Of a stretch of DNA of 38,146 bases, positions 31,435 through 38,146 are shown in pieces. The notes under the pieces are model-generated. The model did no database searches. It was not told where the DNA came from and was given only the letters and a program-made list of their open reading frames with translations. The translations under genes and the position numbers were made by a program. Origin of the DNA: Bacteroidota bacterium (GTDB lineage Bacteria; Bacteroidota; Bacteroidia; UKL13-3); contig JAUXUD010000036.1 of NCBI GenBank assembly GCA_030680835.1, forward strand, positions 1 to 38,146. Reading direction: 5' to 3'. The number at the start of each line of letters is the position of its first letter. Positions within the stretch are counted from its first letter, which is position 1.

Positions 31435-31674
31435 TTACTTCCCCAATTCGTAAAATAAGTTATTCCTGGCAGAGGCCGATCTTAGCTGTGCCGGATTATA
31501 GGTGCTAACTTTTGACTGAACTTTGTCATTGATTGCACTATTTACTTTTTGTTCAAATATTGCACCCGGATCTATATCGGCAACCAATATAACTATGAGT
31601 GATACCAAAAATAATGTGATAAATGACAATGCGACCAATATTCCGGCGGCATTTGGGTTTGCTGATGATTTCAT
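31435..31674 (-). CDS. Small single-pass membrane protein of unknown function
   Basis: This 79-residue protein has one strong transmembrane helix (about 9-33, AAGILVALSFITLFLVSLIVILV). A polar, probably periplasmic or cytoplasmic tail follows (DPGAIFEQKVNSAINDKVQSKVSTYNPAQLRSASARNNLFYELGK). It starts at the ATG at 31674, preceded by a promoter-like sequence. I do not recognise a family. Convergent with trpS and divergent from sbcD, it is a stand-alone gene. Confidence 0.65.
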   Translation of the reverse strand: MKSSANPNAAGILVALSFITLFLVSLIVILVADIDPGAIFEQKVNSAINDKVQSKVSTYNPAQLRSASARNNLFYELGK

Positions 31675-31699
31675 AATGTATCCGGTTGTTTTTACTGTA

Positions 31700-31731
31700 C
31701 AAAGGTAAAAACTATGAATTCAAATAGCAAT
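31700..31731 (-). promoter_or_regulatory. Promoter of the 79-residue membrane protein gene
   Basis: On the minus strand ATTG (31731-31728), a 20-nt spacer and a perfect TACCTTTG -7 element (31707-31700) precede the ATG at 31674 by 25 nt. The remaining 31732-31955 is AT-rich, with nothing seen. Confidence 0.5.
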
Positions 31732-31955
31732 CACTACTTTTTAGGTGGTTATAAAAACTACAAAATTGGCCTCTTTTGATTACTTATTAAAGAGTAAAAA
31801 TAGTTTTATATTTTATAAAAGTTTAATATACAGTAGTTTATATATAATTTAGGCGCAATTGTAAAATTTCAATTAAAAATTTTAATGTTATTTATGTGAG
31901 TAGCTGTTATAAATTATTTTAATGTAAAATATAAATGTAATTTTCAAACGGATTG

Positions 31956-31980
31956 GGTTTAGCCTAAACCGATAAATTTT
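31956..31980 (+). promoter_or_regulatory. Perfect dyad and -7-like element upstream of sbcD
   Basis: GGTTTAG-C-CTAAACC (31956-31970) is a perfect 15-bp palindrome 16 bp before the sbcD ATG. It is followed at once by TAAATTTT (31973-31980, one mismatch to TAnnTTTG). Its place between the -33 and -7 positions is typical of a repressor site. Whether it is a DNA-damage operator is open. Confidence 0.45.
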
Positions 31981-31986
31981 AGTTTT

Positions 31987-33231
31987 ATGTCGTTAAAAAT
32001 ACTCCATACAGCAGACTGGCATCTCGGCCAGATATTTCACGAATACGACAGAAGTTTTGAGCATGAAACTTTTTTAAAATGGTTAATTAATACTGTATGC
32101 GAATACGATGCAGATGTTCTTTTGATGAGTGGAGATGTGTTTGATGTTTCCAATCCCTCAGCCGCTTCAACCCGCCTCTACTATTGGTTTCTGCGGGAAC
32201 TTACCTCAGCCGTACCTAATATTCAAATAATAATTACTGCCGGAAATCATGATTCAGCGGCACGTTTGGAAGCCCCCAGGTTATTATTGGAAGCCTTTAA
32301 TATCAGTATTGTGGGTTTGGTTCACAAAAATGAAGATACCTCAATAAATTATGAACATTTAATAATTCCATTAAAAAACAAAGCAGGACAAAGAAAAGCC
32401 TGGTGTATGGCAATCCCTTTTTTAAAACAGGGTGATTATCCTGTTATTGAAGGAGCCACACAACCTTATGCACAAGGTGTAACACAATTTTATCAGGATG
32501 CATTTGCCGCGGCTTTAAACAAAAAGTTACCGGGTGAAGCCATAGTTGCCATGGGGCACCTGCATACCCTTGATGCAGTAAGCTCGGAAGATGACAAAAG
32601 CGAAAGAGCGATTATGGGGGGTGTTGAATTTATACCGGCATCTGCGTTTCATGAACAAATCGCATATACCGCTTTGGGACATATCCACAAGGCACAAAAA
32701 ATTGCCAAAAAAGATCATATACGTTATTCAGGGAGTCCGATACCCATGTCATTTTCTGAAATAAATTACAGGCATCAGGTAATTTTTGTTGAACTCGAAG
32801 GTGAAACGGCATATAAAATTGAACCCATAGAAATTCCGGTAAGCATTGAATTATTGCGTGTACCCGCCAAACCCAAACCTTTAAATGAAACTTTAATTGA
32901 GCTCAATCAACTTCCTGAAGTAACAGATAAAACATATGCCCCTTTTTTGGAAGTAAGGGTTTTACTCGATGGTCCTGAACCATCATTGCGCCATCAAATT
33001 GAAAACGCAATTGAGAACAAACAGGTTCGGCTTACCCGTATTAACCCGGTTTATAAGGATGCTGCACCCGATGAAAACGATGCTGTAAAAAGGCAAAACG
33101 ATCTGACACAACTCAAACCCTTTGATATTTTATCGAGAGTTTATGAAAAGAAATACAATAACAAAATTCCGGACGAACTGGTTAAACTGTTTCATGAAGT
33201 GAGTCAGAAATTAGAAACAAGTGATCAATAA
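31987..33231 (+). CDS. sbcD: Exonuclease SbcCD subunit D (Mre11-type nuclease)
   Basis: SbcD is the nuclease subunit of the SbcCD complex, which opens DNA hairpins, trims protein-blocked ends and processes palindrome-induced structures. The metallophosphoesterase motifs are complete: D10-x-H12 in HTADWHLG, Asp50 in SGDVFD, GNHDS (86-90), GHLH in VAMGHLHTLD and GHIH in TALGHIHKAQ. A C-terminal capping domain follows (YSGSPIPMSFSEI and onward). At 414 residues it is normal. It is followed 3 nt later by sbcC and is clearly in one operon with it. Confidence 0.96.
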   Translation: MSLKILHTADWHLGQIFHEYDRSFEHETFLKWLINTVCEYDADVLLMSGDVFDVSNPSAASTRLYYWFLRELTSAVPNIQIIITAGNHDSAARLEAPRLLLEAFNISIVGLVHKNEDTSINYEHLIIPLKNKAGQRKAWCMAIPFLKQGDYPVIEGATQPYAQGVTQFYQDAFAAALNKKLPGEAIVAMGHLHTLDAVSSEDDKSERAIMGGVEFIPASAFHEQIAYTALGHIHKAQKIAKKDHIRYSGSPIPMSFSEINYRHQVIFVELEGETAYKIEPIEIPVSIELLRVPAKPKPLNETLIELNQLPEVTDKTYAPFLEVRVLLDGPEPSLRHQIENAIENKQVRLTRINPVYKDAAPDENDAVKRQNDLTQLKPFDILSRVYEKKYNNKIPDELVKLFHEVSQKLETSDQ

Positions 33232-33234
33232 GGC

Positions 33235-36200
33235 ATGAAAATTTTAGCAATCAGGGGAAAAAATATGGCCTCATTGGAGGGTTTGTTTGAAATTGATTTC
33301 ACAACAGAACCCCTGCATTCGGCAGGCATTTATGCCATAACAGGTCCAACCGGTGCAGGCAAATCAACCATCCTGGATACACTTTGCCTGGCACTTTATG
33401 CCAAAACCCCCAGGCATATTTCAGCCAGAGAAAATGGGATTGAATTACAAGATGGATCGGGAGGAAAAATAGCACAAGGTGATGTTAGAAACATTTTGCG
33501 CAAAGGATGCTCTGATGCCTTTGCTGAAGTGGTGTTCACAGGTCAGGATGGCAATAACCACAAGGCTTTATGGCTTGTGCGACGTGCCCGAAATCAGATA
33601 GCTGGGAGCCTGCAGCCGTTCTCCCTCGAACTTGAAAACCTAAATACAAATACAAAATTTGGGGGAACCAAAACAGAAATTTTAACAGAAATAGAAAGGC
33701 TCATCGGATTGAATTTTGAACAATTTACCCGTTCCGTTTTGTTGGCTCAGGGAGATTTTACAACATTTTTAAAAGCAGATAAAGACGCAAAATCATCCTT
33801 ATTGGAAAAACTTACGGGTACCGATATTTATTCACAGTTGTCAATAAACATTTATGAACAAACAAAAGCTGCAGAACAAGTAGTTAAAGATATTGAAAAC
33901 CAACTTTCGGGCATTAACATTTTAAGTGAAGAAGAGGCGGGCAGCATAAAAACCCGGAAAGAAGAATTTGATCAGGTTTTGACTGCCTTATACCAGGAAA
34001 AAGAAAAGATAAAGCGCGAAACCGAATGGCATGAGGGCTTTATGAGACTTACCGATAGCAGGAACAAGGCAAAAGAAACAATTACTATTGCACTCAAGGC
34101 GAAAGAAGAAGCGCATGATAGAATCGCAAATTTTGAACTTGTAGAAAAGGTACAGGGTTCGAGAAACCTGTTTGAGTCTGTGGACCGGCTTACATTGATT
34201 TTGCAGGATAAATACAATGCACTCGAAACAATCATCAATAAAATTGAAATATTAAATGCAAAGTATAAAAGTTCTGCTGATAATCAGAATCAGACTGAAA
34301 CCAAATTAAAATTGAACAGCGAGGCATTTCAAAAAGCATTGCCGGATATTGAAGCAGCAAAGCGCCTCGATACCCTAATCCTGTCGAAAACTGAACCTGT
34401 AAAACAGGCACATGCAGAAAAGGCCGAATTAGCCGGCAAAATCCTGAAACATGCTTCCTTATTGAAGGTTAAGGAGCAATGGCTCCTTGATTTAAGCATT
34501 AAAACAGGTTTAATAATAAGCTGGCAAAAAGAAAATGAGTTTGCCAAACCTCTTGCTGAAAATCTGAATTTTATTATATCGAAAATGCTGGATGCTGCCA
34601 AATGGCGAGTGAAAAAAACGCAGTTAAACAAAAACATATTATCACTTTCAAAACGAATTGAATCGGATAACACGGCGCTTGAAACATTAAATAAGGACTT
34701 TAAAAGCATTGAGGAATCCCTTACAGCAGCAATTTTGCTGTATAACGAAACGGATGAAGCGTTAATTCAGTTTCCGGTAAAAGAACTTGAAGAAAGTGAA
34801 CGTATTAACCTGGGCAGAATTACTCAACTGGTATCGGCCATAAGCTATTGGGAGACCTTGTATGAAAGCACTTTAATTAAAGAGAAATCAATTCTGGAAT
34901 TGGAAAAATTATCTGTTTTCATTACAGAAAGTTCGTTGAAACTGAGTTTACTTATTGTTGAACGCAACGAATTAATGATAAAAAAAGAGCAGACAGAAAA
35001 ACTATATAATGCTGCTCAATTAAAAACCACAGAAAGTGTGGTGGAAATGCGTGCTCAGCTTGTAAATGGAGCGCCCTGCATGGTTTGTGGAAGTACGCAA
35101 CATCCTTATAAAACAGATGATAATAAGCTGCACGAAGTGCTTGAAATGCTATCAAAAGAAGTACAGGAAAGCGTGATGAAGTACCAGAAAATATCTGAAG
35201 ATGCAATAAAAACAGAACAGCAAATTTTGGGTTATGAAGCAGATAAAGCAAGAGTTACAAATGACCTGAAAACTTTAGATGAAAAAATAAAAACATATAC
35301 GGTTAAATGGAATTCCATGAATCCGGAAGCAGCATGTTTGGCTGTTGAGCCTGTCAATCGATTAACATGGCTTGAAGAAGAGCAGAAAAAAATATCGTTA
35401 AATTTAAAAGCGCAACAACTTCAATTGCTGGAACATAAAAAGAAAAAGGAAGAAGCGGATTACCTGAAACTAAAGATTGAAAAACTTGAAAAAGAATTTA
35501 ATGAAGTTAAACATGCCTTAACAAATAAACAAAGTGAACTGAAGTTATTAGCACAGCAATTTGATCAGTACAGGGATGAACTTGAATCCTGTACACTGAA
35601 TATAGATGCAGCTCTGCAGGATTCCGAACTCTATATTAAAAGAGACCAGTGGAAGTCTGACTGGCAAAATAATCCGGATCTGTTTGTTGAAGAATTGCGA
35701 ATGGCAGCAGAAGAATGGAAACAAAAAGCCTCATTGCTGGAAGATGGAAATAAAGAAATTATTTTAACGCGTGTTGAAACAGAAGGGTTAAAAAATCAGC
35801 AAAAACAATTTGAAGATCTTGCAAAAATTAGTGAAACAAGGCATGAAGAACTTTTGGCGGAATTGAATTTATTAAAAGCCGAACGTATTAAATTATTTGA
35901 AGGGAAATCAATAACTGAAATTGAAGAACATTTTAAAAATAATGAGCTTAATATTCGATCTGAATTGAATAAGTTAATGACCCTGACAGAAGAAATTCAA
36001 AAAGAACGTAATATCAATAAAGGCATTCTTAAACAGCTTGAAGGTGATATCGAAAACAATAAAATACTTTTTGCAAAACAAGAGTTGGATTTAAACAGCT
36101 GGTTACAGGATTTCAATTTGCTATATCAGCCGGAACTCAATAAAGAAGGCCTACACAAGCTGCTTTCCTTTTCACCGGAATGGATTAACAATGAGCGCAG

Positions 36201-36969
36201 AGAAATAAAAAATATGGACAATCAACTCCTCAGTGCTGAAACCACTTTTAAAGAAAGAGAACAGGTGTTAAAGGTGCATGTTTTAAGCAAAACAACAGAA
36301 AGAACATTAGATGAATTAAATGAGCTAAGTATAAAATTAAATGCGGATTCTACCCGGCAGGAAAACATGATAAAAGAACTTGAGTTCAAACTGAAACAGG
36401 ATGAATTAAACAAAAAATCTGCCAAAACGTTGTTAAGAGAGATTGGTTCAAAAAGAGAGATACACGAAAAATGGGCTAAGTTAAATGAGCTGATTGGTTC
36501 AGCAGATGGGAAAAAATTCAGACAAATTGCACAGGAATATACTCTGGAAATACTTTTGGGATATGCCAATATACAACTTTCAGAACTAACAAACAGGTAT
36601 CAGCTGGCTTGTATTCCGGATACGCTGGCTTTACAAATTATTGATAAGGACATGGGCGATGAAATCCGTTCGGTGCATACTTTATCAGGTGGCGAATCCT
36701 TTTTGGTTTCGCTGGCCTTAGCCCTCGGATTGGCTTCATTATCTTCCAATAAAATGCAGGTTGAATCCTTGTTTATCGACGAAGGTTTCGGCTCACTCGA
36801 TTCAACAACTCTTTCCATTGCCATGGATGCCCTGGAACGTTTACATAACCAGGGCCGCAAAGTTGGAGTGATCACCCATGTGCAGGAAATGACTGAAAGA
36901 ATTCAAACCCAGGTAAGGGTACATAAGTTATCAAGCGGGCGCAGCAAGGTAGAGGTTGTTGGGATATAA
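33235..36969 (+). CDS. sbcC: Exonuclease SbcCD subunit C (Rad50-like SMC ATPase)
   Basis: SbcC is the ATPase subunit that controls and bridges the SbcD nuclease. In 1244 residues it shows: N-terminal Walker A GPTGAGKST (37-45), the Q-loop around LLAQGDFTTFLKA, two long antiparallel coiled coils (about 200-600 and 640-1080), a zinc hook CMVC (Cys615, Cys618) between them, the ABC signature LSGGESFLVSLALALGLA, and Walker B LFIDEGFGSLD with the D-loop. Length and layout are normal for Bacteroidota SbcC, slightly larger than the E. coli protein. Translation starts at the ATG 3 nt after the sbcD stop. Confidence 0.96.
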   Translation: MKILAIRGKNMASLEGLFEIDFTTEPLHSAGIYAITGPTGAGKSTILDTLCLALYAKTPRHISARENGIELQDGSGGKIAQGDVRNILRKGCSDAFAEVVFTGQDGNNHKALWLVRRARNQIAGSLQPFSLELENLNTNTKFGGTKTEILTEIERLIGLNFEQFTRSVLLAQGDFTTFLKADKDAKSSLLEKLTGTDIYSQLSINIYEQTKAAEQVVKDIENQLSGINILSEEEAGSIKTRKEEFDQVLTALYQEKEKIKRETEWHEGFMRLTDSRNKAKETITIALKAKEEAHDRIANFELVEKVQGSRNLFESVDRLTLILQDKYNALETIINKIEILNAKYKSSADNQNQTETKLKLNSEAFQKALPDIEAAKRLDTLILSKTEPVKQAHAEKAELAGKILKHASLLKVKEQWLLDLSIKTGLIISWQKENEFAKPLAENLNFIISKMLDAAKWRVKKTQLNKNILSLSKRIESDNTALETLNKDFKSIEESLTAAILLYNETDEALIQFPVKELEESERINLGRITQLVSAISYWETLYESTLIKEKSILELEKLSVFITESSLKLSLLIVERNELMIKKEQTEKLYNAAQLKTTESVVEMRAQLVNGAPCMVCGSTQHPYKTDDNKLHEVLEMLSKEVQESVMKYQKISEDAIKTEQQILGYEADKARVTNDLKTLDEKIKTYTVKWNSMNPEAACLAVEPVNRLTWLEEEQKKISLNLKAQQLQLLEHKKKKEEADYLKLKIEKLEKEFNEVKHALTNKQSELKLLAQQFDQYRDELESCTLNIDAALQDSELYIKRDQWKSDWQNNPDLFVEELRMAAEEWKQKASLLEDGNKEIILTRVETEGLKNQQKQFEDLAKISETRHEELLAELNLLKAERIKLFEGKSITEIEEHFKNNELNIRSELNKLMTLTEEIQKERNINKGILKQLEGDIENNKILFAKQELDLNSWLQDFNLLYQPELNKEGLHKLLSFSPEWINNERREIKNMDNQLLSAETTFKEREQVLKVHVLSKTTERTLDELNELSIKLNADSTRQENMIKELEFKLKQDELNKKSAKTLLREIGSKREIHEKWAKLNELIGSADGKKFRQIAQEYTLEILLGYANIQLSELTNRYQLACIPDTLALQIIDKDMGDEIRSVHTLSGGESFLVSLALALGLASLSSNKMQVESLFIDEGFGSLDSTTLSIAMDALERLHNQGRKVGVITHVQEMTERIQTQVRVHKLSSGRSKVEVVGI

Positions 36970-36980
36970 GTGATCAGCAT

Positions 36981-37033
36981 TCGGTAATCAATTATCGGTG
37001 TACAACATGTAGAGACGCGATTCATCGCGTCTC
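36981..37033 (+). repeat. Composite dispersed palindromic repeat, copy B
   Basis: TCGGTAATCAATTATCGGT (36981-36999) is followed after 9 nt by GTAG and the hairpin GAGACGCGA-TTCA-TCGCGTCTC (37012-37033), 9 perfect pairs. It lies between sbcC and pepT. Copy A at 6583-6657 has the same two blocks in the same order on the other strand, with a 28-nt spacer. No T-tract follows the hairpin, but it could also end sbcC transcription. Confidence 0.7.
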
Positions 37034-37100
37034 AGCTGCTTTTAAAATTATCCTTTGAAAACTGCAAATGAATGCGCAATTTTAGCGCAAATTTAAAATC

Positions 37101-38146
37101 ATGTCATTAACAAATTATAAGCACGGGGTTGCCGAACGTTTTATGCGTTATGTTCAAATAGATACCACTGCCGATCCCAACTCGGATACACAACCTTCAT
37201 CTATGAAACAAAAAAACCTGAGTCAGCTTTTGGTTCAGGAATTACTGGAACTGGGGATTAAAGATGCTGAAATGGACGAACATGGGTATGTATACGCTAC
37301 CATAGAATCAAACAGCAGCAAGAATATACCGGTAATATGTCTTTGCGCACATGTTGATACAGCCCCCGATTGCGTTGGCACGGATGTAAAACCCATCCTG
37401 CACCCGAAATGGAATGGCGAGGACATTATTTTACCTGATGATACAGGCATTATTATTACCAGCAAAAATCATCCCTATTTATTAGAACGCATCGGTGACG
37501 ATATCATCACGGCATCGGGTAAAACATTGCTGGGTGCCGATGATAAAGCAGGGATTGCCATTATCATGGATTTTGCAGAATACCTGCTTTCGCATCCGGA
37601 AGTGATACATGGAAAAATAAGAATTTTGTTTACTCCTGATGAAGAAATTGGAAGAGGTGTAAACAAAATTGACATGAAAAAACTGGCAGCCGATTATGGT
37701 TATACTCTGGATGGCGGAGAGCGCGGACAACTGGAAGGTGAATCGTTTTCGGCAGATGGCTGTACCATTCTGTTTAAAGGTATCAGCGCACATCCTGGTT
37801 ATGCAAAAAATAAAATGGTGAATGCACAAAAAGTACTCAGTTATTTTATCAATTCATTACCTGCCGATTCATGGTGCCCCGAGGTAACAGAAGGATATCA
37901 GGGTTTTGTACACCCTGTGCATATAGAAGGCGGTTTGGAAGAAGCAAAAGCCCAGTTTATTGTGCGTGATTTTGTAACGGCAAAACTGGCCGAATACGAA
38001 AGAAGACTGGAGGATCTGGCAAAAGCTGCCATTGCAAAATTTCCGGGTTCATCTTATACAATACAGGTTCAGGAACAATACCGGAACATGCGTGAAATAC
38101 TGGATACCGTACCTATGGTGATGGGCAATGCAAGTGATGCCTATAT
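37101..38146 (+). CDS. pepT: Peptidase T (tripeptidase), truncated by the window edge
   Basis: This is the 5' part (348 full codons) of an M20B aminotripeptidase that removes the N-terminal residue from tripeptides in the cytoplasm. The reading frame is open to the end of the window; the complete protein is usually 405-420 residues. The start MSLTNYKHGVAERFMRYVQIDTTADP matches the family. Zinc-site motifs are CAHVDTAP, LGADDKAG, TPDEEIGRG and LDGGERGQLEGESF. HPGYAKNKMVNA matches the dimerisation-domain region of PepT. The last zinc-ligand His lies beyond the window. A TGCGC/GCGCA hairpin (37073-37089) lies just before the ATG. Confidence 0.95.
   Translation, partial: MSLTNYKHGVAERFMRYVQIDTTADPNSDTQPSSMKQKNLSQLLVQELLELGIKDAEMDEHGYVYATIESNSSKNIPVICLCAHVDTAPDCVGTDVKPILHPKWNGEDIILPDDTGIIITSKNHPYLLERIGDDIITASGKTLLGADDKAGIAIIMDFAEYLLSHPEVIHGKIRILFTPDEEIGRGVNKIDMKKLAADYGYTLDGGERGQLEGESFSADGCTILFKGISAHPGYAKNKMVNAQKVLSYFINSLPADSWCPEVTEGYQGFVHPVHIEGGLEEAKAQFIVRDFVTAKLAEYERRLEDLAKAAIAKFPGSSYTIQVQEQYRNMREILDTVPMVMGNASDAY

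Noticed and set aside
34329-34709. 126-codon minus-strand frame inside sbcC
   Set aside because: It is the complement of coiled-coil coding sequence, which commonly leaves long antisense frames.

Overview
The window looks like chromosomal DNA of a Bacteroidota bacterium. Three secreted proteins end in type IX secretion (T9SS) type A sorting domains. Many start regions carry the Bacteroidota promoter pattern TTTG, about 19-21 nt, TAnnTTTG, and classical Shine-Dalgarno sites are mostly absent. Lipoproteins, a 7TMR-DISM histidine kinase and Bacteroidota-type regulators fit. A Chitinophagales/Sphingobacteriales-like lineage is only a guess. There is no prophage, CRISPR array, integrase or IS element. 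It is mostly housekeeping sequence with unusual regulatory architecture.

Layout. 1-5.7 kb (minus strand): mnmA, a lipoprotein and a subtilisin-like protease in an overlapping operon, then a membrane histidine kinase. 5.7-9 kb (plus): a GNAT/Mom-like protein of unknown role, miaA, a T9SS protein and a lipoprotein. 9-14 kb (minus): a PLP enzyme with CBS domains, a polysaccharide flippase, and a CopA-type copper ATPase whose N-terminal metal-binding domain sits in another frame, joined by an A10 run. 14-20 kb: exported superoxide dismutase, tRNA-His, a FISUMP lipoprotein, an outer-membrane-like protein, and M13 and M48 metallopeptidases. 20-27 kb: an XRE regulator with an array of operator-like dyads, an aldose epimerase-like protein, a 50-residue membrane protein, tRNA-Leu, a cold-shock-domain protein, two T9SS proteins, a CWC zinc-binding protein, a small conserved protein and an S24/LexA-like repressor. 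27-38 kb: an MFS transporter, a leucine-rich-repeat protein, trpS with an attenuator-like leader, a small membrane protein, the sbcD-sbcC nuclease operon and the 5' part of pepT, which runs off the end.

How the genes work together. mnmA, miaA, trpS and the two tRNAs all concern tRNA function. The ATPase and its HMA domain form a copper export module, next to a divergent superoxide dismutase. sbcCD repairs hairpin or blocked DNA ends, in a genome that carries dispersed palindromic repeats.

Most interesting: (1) the HMA/CopA junction at 13762-13793, where the in-frame heptamer A AAA AAC followed by a small hairpin would let a -1 frameshift make the pump while normal decoding makes a free copper chaperone; (2) the trpS leader, with a consensus promoter, two mutually exclusive hairpins and a U-tract terminator ending a few bases before the ATG; (3) at least six TTTACA-n2-TGTAAA-like dyads about 19-23 bp apart upstream of the XRE gene; (4) dispersed palindromic repeats, one copy of which lies inside the superoxide dismutase coding sequence.
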